Assembly (NCBI RefSeq): GCF_024195285.1
Contig: NZ_JALHBS010000019.1
Coordinates: 29,294 to 93,293, forward strand
Reading direction: 5' to 3'
DNA: 64,000 bases
Origin: Aurantimonas marianensis
GTDB taxonomy: Bacteria > Pseudomonadota > Alphaproteobacteria > Rhizobiales > Rhizobiaceae
Positions 41,109 through 50,437 of this stretch are shown piece by piece; position 1 is the stretch's first letter; each line of letters begins with the position of its first letter. A model generated the notes under the pieces. The model saw only the letters and a list, made by a program, of their open reading frames with translations. It did not search any database and was not told the DNA's origin. The translations under genes were made by a program, and so were the position numbers.

Positions 41109-41337
41109 CACCGGGCGGCAATGCCGGCTGGCTGCCATCGTGCTTCGGAACCGGCCAGCGGCGCGTCGAGGCTTGAACGGACGGGGGATTTATGGTCTTG
41201 AGCGCCAACCAGCGGAGACAGCGCACACTATTTGTCGTCCGGCGCCCTCCCGGCGTTGCGATCGACGACCTCGCCAATCACCGACGCCGCCACGCTCGGA
41301 CCTCCGGCAGCCGGCGCCGAAACCTTCGAGAGCTTCG

Positions 41338-41901
41338 ATGAAGATCAACGGAAACGAAATTCGCCCGGGCAATGTGATCGAGCATAATGGCGGCCTCTGG
41401 GCGGCTATCAAAACCGCCCATGTCAAGCCGGGCAAGGGCGGCGCCTTTGCCCAGGTCGAACTCAAGAACCTCATCGACGGCACCAAGCTGAACGAACGGT
41501 TCCGGGCGTCCGAGACCGTGGAGCGGGTGCGCCTCGAGCAGAAGGACTATCAGTTTCTCTATGCCGAAGGCGAGATGCTGGTGTTCATGGACACCGAGAC
41601 CTACGAGCAGCTGGCCTTGCAGAAGGAGTTCGTCGGCGAGCGGGCGGCCTTCCTCCAGGACGGCATGATGGTGACGGTCGAAAGCCACGAGGACAAGCCG
41701 ATCGGCATCAAGCTGCCCGATCAGGTCGTGCTAGAGATCGTCGAGGCCGACCCGGTGGTGAAGGGCCAGACGGCCACGTCGTCCTACAAGCCGGCGGTAA
41801 TGGAAAACGGCATGCGGGTGATGGTGCCGCCGTTCATCGATTCCGGCGAGAAAATCCTGGTCGACACGAACGAAATCACCTATCTGCGCCGCGCCGACTG
41901 A
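41338..41901 (+). CDS. efp: Elongation factor P
   Basis: Rescues ribosomes stalled at polyproline. 187 aa with the three beta-barrel domains. The modification-loop residue is Lys in K-P-G-K-G-G near residue 33 (V-K-P-G-K-G-G-A-F), the lysyl type. The closing motif is [12 protein letters not shown]. The ATG at 41338 gives M-K-I-N-G-N-E-I-R. The 229-bp gap upstream holds no gene. Confidence 0.97.
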   Translation: MKINGNEIRPGNVIEHNGGLWAAIKTAHVKPGKGGAFAQVELKNLIDGTKLNERFRASETVERVRLEQKDYQFLYAEGEMLVFMDTETYEQLALQKEFVGERAAFLQDGMMVTVESHEDKPIGIKLPDQVVLEIVEADPVVKGQTATSSYKPAVMENGMRVMVPPFIDSGEKILVDTNEITYLRRAD

Positions 41902-42032
41902 GGCGCTCGCCTACGGGGCTTCACTGCGGCGCATGGCCGAGGCCAAGCACCGACTACCGCCTGTGCGGCGACACCCGCGCCGCATGTCTGACGCCGCTGT
42001 GGCGACTACGCCGTATCCGACGAAAGCAACCG

Positions 42033-42851
42033 ATGGCCCGTTCCGCGCTTCTCAATGTGATGACGCAGGCCGCCATGAAGGCCGGCCGATCCCTAACCCG
42101 CGACTTCGGCGAGGTGCAGAATCTGCAGGTCTCCATGAAAGGGCCGGCCGACTTCGTGTCCAATGCCGACCGCCGGGCGGAGGAGATCGTCCACCAGGAA
42201 CTGGCCCGTGCCCGTCCGGACTGGGGTTTCCTGATGGAGGAGCGCGGCGTCGTCGAGGGCAAGGATCCCCAGCACCGCTGGATCGTCGACCCGCTCGACG
42301 GCACCACCAATTTTCTGCATGGCATTCCGATGTTCGCGGTCTCCATCGCTCTGGAGCGTGACGGCCAGATCGTCGCGGGCGTCGTGTTCAACCCGGCGAT
42401 GGACGAGCTCTATACGGCGGAAAAAGGCGGCGGGGCATATCTCAACGATCGCCGTCTGCGGGTCGCCGCGCGCCAGCGACTGCCGGAAGCCCTGTTCGGC
42501 ACGGGAATTCCTTTTCTCGGACGCGGCGATCATGCCGGCTTCCTTTACGAACTCAGGCAGATCATATCGGAGACCGCCGGAATCCGGCGGATCGGTGCGG
42601 CGTCTCTCGACATCGCCTATGTGGCCGCCGGTCGCCTCGACGGCTTCTGGGAGCGGGCGCTCGAGCCTTGGGATCTGTCGGCTGGGGCGATACTGGTCCG
42701 CGAGGCCGGCGGGTTCGTCACCGGCATGGATGGCAAGAAGTTCGACCACGTCGCCGGCGACATCGTTTGCGGCAACGAGTTCATGCACAAGGCCCTGATC
42801 GACCAGTTGCAGAAGGCGGAGGCAAAACGCCAGGCGGCCAAGACCAGCTGA
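42033..42851 (+). CDS. suhB: Inositol monophosphatase family protein (SuhB)
   Basis: A 272-aa Mg-dependent phosphatase. Metal motifs are E-E near residue 70 (M-E-E-R-G) and W-I-V-D-P-L-D-G-T-T-N-F near residue 88. The third metal aspartate is in W-E-R-A-L-E-P-W-D-L-S-A-G-A near residue 215. Besides hydrolysing inositol phosphates, SuhB joins rRNA antitermination complexes in E. coli. The ATG is at 42033. It lies between efp and the MotA-like gene in one orientation. Confidence 0.95.
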   Translation: MARSALLNVMTQAAMKAGRSLTRDFGEVQNLQVSMKGPADFVSNADRRAEEIVHQELARARPDWGFLMEERGVVEGKDPQHRWIVDPLDGTTNFLHGIPMFAVSIALERDGQIVAGVVFNPAMDELYTAEKGGGAYLNDRRLRVAARQRLPEALFGTGIPFLGRGDHAGFLYELRQIISETAGIRRIGAASLDIAYVAAGRLDGFWERALEPWDLSAGAILVREAGGFVTGMDGKKFDHVAGDIVCGNEFMHKALIDQLQKAEAKRQAAKTS

Positions 42852-42862
42852 GTCACGCCGAT

Positions 42863-42877
42863 TTAACGATGAATTAA
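42863..42877 (+). promoter_or_regulatory. CtrA box (exact TTAA-N7-TTAA) upstream of the MotA/OmpA-like pair
   Basis: TTAA, CGATGAA, TTAA begins 12 bases after the suhB stop and about 200 bp upstream of the MotA/ExbB-like gene. A palindromic TTAACC half-site pair (CGGTTAACCG, 42891-42900) follows within 15 bases, which strengthens the case for CtrA binding here. Confidence 0.6.
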
Positions 42878-43074
42878 TTCAAAGGCGTTCCGGTTAACCG
42901 AAGTCGACGTTTGAAAGTGCGGTATAATTCCTTATCCTGATTCAAGGATTTGGCCGGAATGCAAACCGGTCGACTCACGAGGACGCGGGGCAGAGTACGA
43001 GGCGCCAGGGCCGATGCGCGCAAGCGGTCGCGACCGGCGACCCTGCAACTGCCGCAGGAGTTGATTGGAACGTA

Positions 43075-44115
43075 ATGCAGGTCTTCAGTTCGCCGACCAA
43101 AAAGACGGTAAGGCCCGACGATTTCGACCCGAATCGGCTTTCGAGTCCCATGGTGTTCCTGTGGTCCATGCTCGTGTTCCTGGCACTCGCCGGGTTCGTG
43201 GCGGCGATCCTCAGCCGCCAAATCTCCTCCGCCTTCGCTACCAATCCCGGGCTCAACGGCCTGATCATCGGCGTCCTCGCCGTCGGTATCTTTCTGGCGA
43301 TGTTGCAGATCCTGCGGCTGGCGCGGGAGGTGCGCTGGGTCAACGCCTATCGCGAGGGCGCGGCGGATTTCGAGACGCTGAAGGACCCGGTGCTTTTGGC
43401 ACCAATGCGCGGACTGCTCGGTCGTCGGCGATCGATCTCGCTGTCGACCCATTCGATGCGCTCGATTCTCGATTCGATCGCCACGCGCCTCGACGAGACC
43501 CGTGACATCGCCCGTTACCTGATCGGCCTTCTGGTCTTTCTAGGTTTGCTGGGTACATTCTGGGGCCTGTTGCGCACGATCGGATCGATCGGCGCGACGA
43601 TTCAGGGGCTGGACCCGGGCGCCGGCGATACGGCAAGTGTGCTCGACTCGCTGAAAGCCGGTCTCGCGGCTCCGCTGTCCGGCATGGGAACGGCATTTTC
43701 CTCGTCGCTGTTCGGTCTGTCCGGCTCGCTCATCCTGGGCTTCCTCGATCTGCAGATCGGCCGCGCCCAGAACCGTTTCTACACCGAGCTGGAGAATTGG
43801 CTCTCGTCGGTCACCGATGTCGGGTCGGACATGGTCCTGGCGCCGCATGCCGGTCAAAGTCCAACCCAGGGCGATGAGCTGCGAGTTCTTTCCGATCAGG
43901 TCACCAAGCTCGTCCAGGACCAGGGCGCCAGTCCGCGCACCAGCGCGGCCATGGCCAATCTGGCCGAGAGCATCCAGGGACTGGTCACGCACATGCGCAG
44001 CGAGCAGCAACTCCTGCGCGATTTCGTCGAGGCGCAGGCCGGCGAGCAGCGCGAGTTGCGCCAGGTGCTCGACCGTCTTTCCCGCCAGATCGGCGGCATA
44101 AGCAAGGATCGCTGA
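43075..44115 (+). CDS. MotA/TolQ/ExbB-family membrane protein
   Basis: A 346-aa inner-membrane protein. Predicted helices lie at about residues 28-50 and 62-82 and a long pair near 145-170 and 195-225, the latter matching the MotA/TolQ/ExbB proton-channel domain (L-L-V-F-L-G-L-L-G-T-F-W-G-L then A-P-L-S-G-M-G-T-A-F-S-S-S-L-F-G-L-S-G). The C-terminal 100 residues are coiled and cytoplasmic. With the next gene (3-bp gap) it forms a stator-like pair outside any flagellar cluster. It is likely to energise an envelope process. An exact CtrA box lies about 200 bp upstream. Confidence 0.9.
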   Translation: MQVFSSPTKKTVRPDDFDPNRLSSPMVFLWSMLVFLALAGFVAAILSRQISSAFATNPGLNGLIIGVLAVGIFLAMLQILRLAREVRWVNAYREGAADFETLKDPVLLAPMRGLLGRRRSISLSTHSMRSILDSIATRLDETRDIARYLIGLLVFLGLLGTFWGLLRTIGSIGATIQGLDPGAGDTASVLDSLKAGLAAPLSGMGTAFSSSLFGLSGSLILGFLDLQIGRAQNRFYTELENWLSSVTDVGSDMVLAPHAGQSPTQGDELRVLSDQVTKLVQDQGASPRTSAAMANLAESIQGLVTHMRSEQQLLRDFVEAQAGEQRELRQVLDRLSRQIGGISKDR

Positions 44116-44118
44116 GCG

Positions 44119-45147
44119 ATGGCGCTGGCGCGGAATCGCAGGAGCGAACGCACGGTCGATTACTGGCCGGGCTTCGTCGACGCGCTGTCGACGCTGCTTT
44201 TGGCGATCATGTTCCTACTCTCGGTCTTCGTGCTGGCTCAGTTTCTGCTCAGCCGCGAAATCTCGGGCAAGGACGAGGCGATCGACCGGCTGAACTCGCA
44301 GATCAACGAGCTGACGCAGCTTCTGGCGCTGGAACGCTCGACAGGTCAGGACTATCAGGATCAGATCGCGACGCTGCGTGCGTCGCTGTCCTCGACGGAA
44401 GACGAAAAGAGCCGGCTGCAACGCGCGCTGGAATCGGATTCCGGTTCGGCCGCGGCGGCCAGCGCTGAAGTCGAGGGGCTGCAATCGGCGCTCGACGAGG
44501 AGCAACAGTTCTCTCAGCGGGCGCGATCGCAAATCGAATTGCTCAACCAGCAATTGTCGGCCCTGCGGCAGCAGATCGCGGCTCTGGAAAACGCGTTGGA
44601 TGTGTCGGAAAGCCGGGATCAGGAAAGTCGGACCAAGATCGCCGATCTCGGCCGCCGCCTCAACGTGGCACTGGCGCAGCGCGTGCAGGAATTGTCACGT
44701 TATCGCTCGGATTTCTTCGGACGGCTGCGGGAAATTCTGTCGGATCGCGAAAACATCCGCATCGTCGGCGACCGCTTCGTATTCCAGTCGGAGGTATTGT
44801 TTCCATCGGGCTCGGACGTGTTGCAGCCGGCAGGCACCGAGGAGATGGCCAAGCTCGCCACGGCGATCAAGGAACTGGCGCGCGAGATTCCCTCCGACAT
44901 CAACTGGATCATCCGCGTCGACGGACACACCGACAATATTCCGGTCACCGGCGGCCGTTTCGAGGACAATTGGGAACTCTCGACCGAACGGGCCGTGGCC
45001 GTGGTGAAATATCTGATCAGCCAGGGCGTGCCACCCGAGCGGCTGGCGGCGACCGGCTTCGGCGAGTTCCAGCCGCTCGACACCGACGACACGCCCGAGG
45101 CGCGTGACCGCAACCGCCGCATCGAGCTGAAACTCACCGAGCGCTGA
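44119..45147 (+). CDS. MotB/OmpA-like peptidoglycan-binding protein
   Basis: A 342-aa partner of the preceding MotA/ExbB-like protein. A single N-terminal helix carries an aspartate (Asp21 in F-V-D-A-L-S-T-L) in the position of the proton-carrying Asp of MotB. A long coiled coil spans about residues 50-190. The OmpA C-terminal domain follows (R-V-D-G-H-T-D-N-I-P, N-W-E-L-S-T-E-R-A and R-N-R-R-I-E-L-K) and would hold peptidoglycan. The gene begins three bases after its partner. The extended coiled coil suggests a tether reaching the cell wall, not a flagellar stator. Confidence 0.92.
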   Translation: MALARNRRSERTVDYWPGFVDALSTLLLAIMFLLSVFVLAQFLLSREISGKDEAIDRLNSQINELTQLLALERSTGQDYQDQIATLRASLSSTEDEKSRLQRALESDSGSAAAASAEVEGLQSALDEEQQFSQRARSQIELLNQQLSALRQQIAALENALDVSESRDQESRTKIADLGRRLNVALAQRVQELSRYRSDFFGRLREILSDRENIRIVGDRFVFQSEVLFPSGSDVLQPAGTEEMAKLATAIKELAREIPSDINWIIRVDGHTDNIPVTGGRFEDNWELSTERAVAVVKYLISQGVPPERLAATGFGEFQPLDTDDTPEARDRNRRIELKLTER

Positions 45148-45298
45148 GCACCGCTTCCAGCCCGTCAGCCCCCGACCTGTCGATATCGTTACAAGTGGAA
45201 CGATTGACGATCCCGCTGCGGCCATGCGACCCTTCGGCTCGAAGGGACGGGCACCCCTTCGTGGAGACCGCGCGCAAAGCGCGGCTGGGAGGAAGAAA

Positions 45299-46555
45299 AT
45301 GAAACATCTATTGCTTAGCGGCGTGGCGGCGCTTGGCCTGGTCGCAGCCTCGCACGCATTCGCTCAGACCGACGACAACATGACGAAGCTGCAGGGAATG
45401 CAGTCGACCGGCACCTCGATGGATTTCAAAACCATCGAACAGACGGGTGAATACGCGGATCAGCTTCGCAAGAATCTCGAAAGCATCGAACTGCCGAGCG
45501 GGTTCAAGATCGAGCTCTACGCCGTGGTTCCGGACGCGCGGCACATCGCCGTCGGACCGCAGGGCGTCGCCACTTTCGTGGGAACGCGCAAGCAGAACGT
45601 CTGGGTGGTTACCGACCGAGACAAGAACCGCGTCGCGGACGAGGTGAAGGAGTTCGCGCCGTCGATCGATTTCACCATTCCGAACGGGGTCTGCTTCTCG
45701 AAGGACGGGTTTCTCTATATCGCCGAACAGAACCGGGTGTTGGTGCTGCCGGCCGCCGAATTCTTCTACGAAAGCCCGGACGTCGCCGTCGGCGTGGTGG
45801 TGGAGAAGGGCAAGCTGGTTCCGACGTCGGAAGAATCCTTCAACCACACGGCCCGCGTCTGCCGCATCGGCCCCGACGACAAGCTCTATATCTCGCTCGG
45901 CCAGCCCTACAACGTGCCGCCGCCGGAGAAGATGGATCTCTACAACCGGGAAGGAATCGGCGGAATCATCCGCATGAACCGTGACGGCTCCGGCCGCGAG
46001 GTCTATGCGACCGGCGTGCGCAACTCGGTCGGGATGCAGTTTCATCCGGAAAACGGCGATCTCTGGTTCACCGACAACCAGGTGGACGGCATGGGCGACG
46101 ACATTCCGCCCGGCGAGCTCAACCGTGCCACCGAGGCGGGACAGAATTTCGGCTTCCCCTGGTATGGCGGCGGCAACGTCCGCACCAACGAATACAAGGA
46201 TTCCGAACCGCCGGCCGACGCGGTCATGCCGGAGGTCGAGATGGTGGCACATGCCGCCGACCTCGGGATGGATTTCTACACCGGCAACAGCTTCCCGCGT
46301 AAATATCGGGGCGGCATCTTCTCGGCCCAGCACGGCTCCTGGAATCGGACCGAACCGGTCGGCGCACGCGTGATGTTCACGCCGTTGAACGACGATGGAA
46401 CGGCCGGTGAGACCGAGGCGTTTGCCGAGGGTTGGCTGGCGCCGAGCGGCGAATATATCGGCCGTCCCGTCGATGTGGCGATGATGAAGGACGGATCGCT
46501 TCTGGTATCCGACGATCTGGCCGGCGCGCTCTATCGCATCTCCTACGAGAAATAG
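45299..46555 (+). CDS. Sorbosone-dehydrogenase-like beta-propeller oxidoreductase (PQQ-type)
   Basis: A 418-aa exported protein of the glucose/sorbosone dehydrogenase family. The signal peptide ends A-F-A-Q near residue 23. Propeller motifs include V-V-T-D-R-D-K-N-R, G-V-C-F-S-K-D-G-F-L-Y-I-A-E, A-T-G-V-R-N-S-V-G-M-Q-F-H-P and W-F-T-D-N-Q-V-D-G-M-G-D-D-I-P-P. The family uses PQQ with calcium, but many members are uncharacterised. GGAGGAAG lies just before the ATG at 45299. A cytochrome c gene follows and is the likely electron acceptor. Confidence 0.9.
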   Translation: MKHLLLSGVAALGLVAASHAFAQTDDNMTKLQGMQSTGTSMDFKTIEQTGEYADQLRKNLESIELPSGFKIELYAVVPDARHIAVGPQGVATFVGTRKQNVWVVTDRDKNRVADEVKEFAPSIDFTIPNGVCFSKDGFLYIAEQNRVLVLPAAEFFYESPDVAVGVVVEKGKLVPTSEESFNHTARVCRIGPDDKLYISLGQPYNVPPPEKMDLYNREGIGGIIRMNRDGSGREVYATGVRNSVGMQFHPENGDLWFTDNQVDGMGDDIPPGELNRATEAGQNFGFPWYGGGNVRTNEYKDSEPPADAVMPEVEMVAHAADLGMDFYTGNSFPRKYRGGIFSAQHGSWNRTEPVGARVMFTPLNDDGTAGETEAFAEGWLAPSGEYIGRPVDVAMMKDGSLLVSDDLAGALYRISYEK

Positions 46556-46713
46556 GGACGCCGACGTCCGGACGGTCCTGGGGCCGTCCGGAAACCGCCT
46601 TGCGGCGCCGCCGGTTCGGCCGAGGTGCCTCGCAACGAGGATACCGCGACCATGTGATTATCAATCGAGACGCGGCGGGAAATCCCGCTGCGCCCATGTA
46701 TCTGGAAATCCTC

Positions 46714-47052
46714 ATGATCAAGACCGTGACGCAGATCCTGTCGGTTCCGCTGATTCTGACGAGTCTCGTCCTGCCCGTGACGGCGGCGGAACTGGCGGCC
46801 GGCAAGGAGAAGGCCGGCATGTGCGCGACCTGCCACGGCATCGACGGCATCGCGAAGGCTCCGAACGCGCCCAATCTGGCCGGGACGAATGCCTTCTATA
46901 TCACCGAACAGCTGAAAGCCTTCCGGTCCGGTGCGCGCCAGCACCAGCAGATGTCGATCATCGCTTCGGGCCTGAGCGACGAGGACATCGCCGACCTCGC
47001 GGCCTGGTATTCGGCGATAAAGGTCACGGCAACGATGCCGGCGGTCGAGTAG
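46714..47052 (+). CDS. Periplasmic cytochrome c, probable partner of the upstream dehydrogenase
   Basis: A 112-aa cytochrome c. The signal peptide ends V-T-A-A-E near residue 25. The haem site is C-A-T-C-H near residue 36. H-Q-Q-M near residue 80 supplies the probable Met ligand, and the closing helix is I-A-D-L-A-A-W-Y. The ATG at 46714 has GGA eight bases upstream; 46696 is an alternative with a longer n-region. It is 158 bp downstream of the sorbosone-dehydrogenase-like gene on the same strand. Confidence 0.9.
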   Translation: MIKTVTQILSVPLILTSLVLPVTAAELAAGKEKAGMCATCHGIDGIAKAPNAPNLAGTNAFYITEQLKAFRSGARQHQQMSIIASGLSDEDIADLAAWYSAIKVTATMPAVE

Positions 47053-47077
47053 CGGCGCACCGTTCGGGCGGCCCTTG

Positions 47078-48892
47078 CTACTCCGCCGCGCCGAGCAGTG
47101 CGTCCGGATGCCCGGCCTCGAATTGCAAGCGGGCGAGGCGGGCATAGATGCCGTTCCTGGCAATCAGCGACGCATGGGTGCCTTCCTCGACGATCCGCCC
47201 GCCGTCGAGAACCAGAATGCGGTCGGCTTTGAGGACGGTGGCGAGGCGGTGGGCGATGACGAGCGTCGTGCGCCCTTCCATCAACTTTTCCAGTGCTTTC
47301 TGGACCAGCTTTTCGCTTTCCGCATCGAGCGCCGAGGTGGCCTCGTCCAGCAGCAGAATCGGGGCATCACGCAGGATCGCGCGGGCGATCGCGATTCGCT
47401 GGCGCTGGCCGCCCGACAGGGTGATGCCGCGCTCGCCGATGACGGTGCGATAACCCTCGTCCAACGCCTCGATGAAGCCGTCGGCCAGCGCGGATTTCGC
47501 GGCGGATGTGATCCGGGCCTCGGAGGCATCCGGATCGCCGAAGCCGATATTGTCGGCCGCGCTCGCGGCGAAGATCGTCACGTCCTGCGGCACCAGCGCG
47601 ATGCGCTGGCGCAGATGTTCGAGGTCGGCCCGCCGCGCATCCACGCCATCGACGAGAATGCGCCCGGCGTCCGGATCGTAAAAGCGTTCGATCAGCGAGA
47701 AGATCGTCGATTTCCCCGCGCCCGAAGGGCCGACGATCGCGACGGTCTCGCCATGCCGGATCGTGAAGGACAGATCGTGGACGGTCGAGACGTCCGGACG
47801 GCTCGGATAGGCGAAGCTGACGCGCTCGAACACGCCCTCGCCGCGCGCCGGCACCGGTAGCGCGACCGGCTCGCCTATCGACTTCACCGCCGGCTCCTCG
47901 CCGAGCAGTTCGGTCAGGCGCTCGGCGGCGCCAGCGGCCTGGGCGAGTTCGCCCCAGACCTCCGACAGCTGACCGAGAGCGCCGGCCGCGAAAACGGCAT
48001 AGAGTAGGAACTGGCCCAGCGTGCCGCCGCTCATGGTGCCTTCGGCGACCTGTTGCGCCCCGATCCAAAGGACCGCGACGACCGAGGCGAAGATCAGGAA
48101 GATGGCGAAAGCGGTGAGAAAGGCGCGGGCGCGGATCGCTGAGCGGGCAGCCTCGAAGGCCCGGTCGACGGACGAGGAAAACCGGCCGCTCGTCGCCGCC
48201 TCGCTGGTGAAAGCCTGGATGGTGCGTACGGCGCCGATCGCCTCCGTGGCATAGGCGGTGGCGTTGGCGAGCGTGTCCTGGGCGAGACGCGAGCGTCGGC
48301 GGACCGAGCGGCCAAAGGCGACCAGCGGCAGCACGATCAGCGGAATCGCGCCGATCACGATCAGCGACAGGCCGGGGCTCGTCACGATCATCATCGTCAC
48401 GGCGCCGAAGAACAGGATCGCATTGCGCAAGGCGAGGGAAGCGGTGGAGCCAACGGCGGATTTGATCTGCGTCGTATCGGCGGTCAGCCGCGAGATGATT
48501 TCGCCGGTCAGCGCCTGGTCGTAGAAACTGGGCGACAGCCGCGTCACATGGGAAAAGACGTCCTTGCGAAGATCCGCGACGACCCGTTCGCCCAGCGTGA
48601 TGACGAAGTAATAGCGGCCGGCGCTGGCCACGGCGAGGAGGCCGGCGAGCACCAGCAGCATGCTGAAATAGGTGTCGATGAAGGCGGTGTCGGACGCCGA
48701 AAAACCGTTGTCGATCACGCGCCGCACGGCCAGCGGTAGCGACAGGGTGGTCAGCGCCGCCAGCGCGAGGAAGAACACCGCGCCGGCGACCTTGCCCTTG
48801 TAACGCTTCAGATAGGGAACCAGCCGCGCGAGGGGTTTCAGATTGCGCCGCTTCCGCTCCGTCTCGCGGTCGACCGGTGTCATCTCGCGCAA
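47078..48892 (-). CDS. ABC transporter fused permease/ATPase (MsbA-like exporter)
   Basis: A 604-aa half-transporter. Six membrane helices lie in about residues 25-325. The nucleotide-binding domain starts near 350 with Walker A G-P-S-G-A-G-K-S-T, signature L-S-G-G-Q-R-Q-R and Walker B I-L-L-L-D-E-A-T-S-A-L-D. It would work as a homodimer, exporting lipid or drug substrates; the substrate is unknown. The TTG at 48892 has GGGGAGG five bases upstream and is preferred; the ATG at 48883, three codons later, has no such site. It is divergent from rpmE. Confidence 0.94.
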   Translation of the reverse strand: MREMTPVDRETERKRRNLKPLARLVPYLKRYKGKVAGAVFFLALAALTTLSLPLAVRRVIDNGFSASDTAFIDTYFSMLLVLAGLLAVASAGRYYFVITLGERVVADLRKDVFSHVTRLSPSFYDQALTGEIISRLTADTTQIKSAVGSTASLALRNAILFFGAVTMMIVTSPGLSLIVIGAIPLIVLPLVAFGRSVRRRSRLAQDTLANATAYATEAIGAVRTIQAFTSEAATSGRFSSSVDRAFEAARSAIRARAFLTAFAIFLIFASVVAVLWIGAQQVAEGTMSGGTLGQFLLYAVFAAGALGQLSEVWGELAQAAGAAERLTELLGEEPAVKSIGEPVALPVPARGEGVFERVSFAYPSRPDVSTVHDLSFTIRHGETVAIVGPSGAGKSTIFSLIERFYDPDAGRILVDGVDARRADLEHLRQRIALVPQDVTIFAASAADNIGFGDPDASEARITSAAKSALADGFIEALDEGYRTVIGERGITLSGGQRQRIAIARAILRDAPILLLDEATSALDAESEKLVQKALEKLMEGRTTLVIAHRLATVLKADRILVLDGGRIVEEGTHASLIARNGIYARLARLQFEAGHPDALLGAAE

Positions 48893-49079
48893 GCGCGCCT
48901 CCCCATCATGCGTGTCCGCGGTCGCCCCTTGTGCCCGACCCGGCCCTCATGTATAGGCTCCTCCTCGAATTTGGAAGCGATTGCGCCGACCTGTTCCCAT
49001 CACATCGAGACGTTCTGACGGCTTGGCCGCCGTGGCGTCGGCATATCTGGGAAGCCGGCAAGACCAAGGATCGAAGGCG

Positions 49080-49301
49080 ATGAAGAAAGATATCCATCCC
49101 GACTATCACGCGATCACCGTGGTGATGACCAACGGCACCGAGTATCAGACCCGCTCGACCTGGGGTTCGGACGGCGACAAGATGAATCTCGACATCGACC
49201 CGACCAGCCATCCGGCATGGACCGGCGGTAACCAGCACCTTCTCGACCGCGGTGGCCGCGTGTCGCGCTTCAAGAAGCGCTACGAAGGCCTCGGCATGTA
49301 A
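49080..49301 (+). CDS. rpmE: 50S ribosomal protein L31 (zinc-free type)
   Basis: A 73-aa ribosomal protein: [10 protein letters not shown] at the start and [10 protein letters not shown] at the end, with the [13 protein letters not shown] motif. No cysteine ligands are present, the alphaproteobacterial zinc-independent form. The start ATG spans the line at 49080-49082. A strong terminator follows 50 bases after the stop. The divergent neighbour is the ABC exporter, a common Rhizobiales arrangement. Confidence 0.97.
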   Translation: MKKDIHPDYHAITVVMTNGTEYQTRSTWGSDGDKMNLDIDPTSHPAWTGGNQHLLDRGGRVSRFKKRYEGLGM

Positions 49302-49349
49302 TCTGTCGCCTGGGGGCTGGAGCATTCTCCGGTCTTGGCAACGGCATCG

Positions 49350-49380
49350 GCCCGACCGCGATAAGCGCGCCGGGCTTTTT
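49350..49380 (+). terminator. Rho-independent terminator of rpmE
   Basis: GCCCG (49350-49354) pairs with CGGGC (49371-49375), an inner CGCG pair extends the stem with a short interior bulge, and five T residues follow. Located 49 bases past the rpmE stop. Confidence 0.75.
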
Positions 49381-49414
49381 CCGTCGGGCAAACACCGGGC
49401 CGAGGGGATGCTGC

Positions 49415-50317
49415 TCAGGCGAAAATGCGCGTCTGGCGGTCGGCAAGATCGCGAAAGCTTTCCGACACATGCTGCGCCAGAGCGTCGGCCGCCGGACCGG
49501 CGCCGTCCCGCTTCATCATGAAAACGCGATAGCTGCCAAGCGGCGGCAGGCGTGCCGGGTCGTTCAACCGGACCAGGGACGGCGACAGCACGCTCGCGGG
49601 CAGGGGGGCTATCGCCAGATCGGCTTCGACGGCCGCGATCTGGCCCTGACAAAGCTCGCTTGAATAAGCGATGCGGTAATCCCTGCCGACGCTGTCCAGC
49701 GCGTCGAGCGCGCGGCCGCGCCAGGAACAGCCCGGATCGGCCAAGGCCAGAGGCAGGGGCGTCTGCTCGGCCGCGCGGCCATTGCGCAGCCCGACCCAGA
49801 CAAGCGCCTCGCTGTAGATTTCTTCGCTCGAAGAATTGGGTTTCTCGCCGCAACTGACGATCGCCACGTCCAATTCGCCCGCGGCGCAGCGACGCCGGAG
49901 TTCGGCGCTGTAATCGAGCCTGACATCCACGGCGACCTGCGGATGCGTCGAGGCAAAGCGCTTCAAAATACCGGGAATGGCGAAGATGCCCGAATCGTTC
50001 GGTGCGCCGAAACTGACCCGCCCCTCGATCTGCGGAACCAGGAAACGCGCCATCGCCTCGTCGTTCAGCCGCAAGAGCCTGCGCGCGTAGCCGAGCAGCA
50101 TCTCGCCGTCGCCGGTCGGCACGACGGCTCGTGGCTCCCGGCGAAACAGTGCGCGGCCGACCATGTCCTCCAGCTTCTTGACCTGCAGGCTGACGGCCGA
50201 CGGCGTGCGGTGCACGAGCTCGGCGGCCCTGGAGAAGTTTCCGCTTTCACAGATGGCGACGAAGGTGCGGGCCAGATCCATGTCGAGATTCGGCAACGAT
50301 GCCAGGGGGCGGCTCAT
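49415..50317 (-). CDS. LysR-family transcriptional regulator
   Basis: A 300-aa LTTR. The N-terminal winged helix-turn-helix is F-V-A-I-C-E-S-G-N-F-S-R-A-A-E-L-V-H-R-T-P-S-A-V, followed by the periplasmic-binding-like effector domain from about residue 95 (G-R-V-S-F-G-A-P-N-D). The inducer is unknown. It is divergent from a small DUF1127-like gene across 120 bp. LTTRs usually control their divergent neighbour, and the rhizobial/Brucella regulator VtlR is known to activate DUF1127 genes. Whether this is the VtlR orthologue I cannot tell. Confidence 0.93.
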   Translation of the reverse strand: MSRPLASLPNLDMDLARTFVAICESGNFSRAAELVHRTPSAVSLQVKKLEDMVGRALFRREPRAVVPTGDGEMLLGYARRLLRLNDEAMARFLVPQIEGRVSFGAPNDSGIFAIPGILKRFASTHPQVAVDVRLDYSAELRRRCAAGELDVAIVSCGEKPNSSSEEIYSEALVWVGLRNGRAAEQTPLPLALADPGCSWRGRALDALDSVGRDYRIAYSSELCQGQIAAVEADLAIAPLPASVLSPSLVRLNDPARLPPLGSYRVFMMKRDGAGPAADALAQHVSESFRDLADRQTRIFA

Positions 50318-50437
50318 GGCGGCTTCCTCGCGAAGGGGCTTTTCTATTCGAAAATCTCACAGCAAGTCTTATAACTTCTCGTTCGACTCATCAATAGCCT
50401 TTCGGCAGGGTGTCGTCTCAGGACAAAGGAGACCACC

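Noticed and set aside
40888..41337. 150-codon upstream extension of efp
   Set aside because: Overlaps the Sel1 gene in a different phase; EF-P starts at the conserved M-K-I-N-G at 41338.
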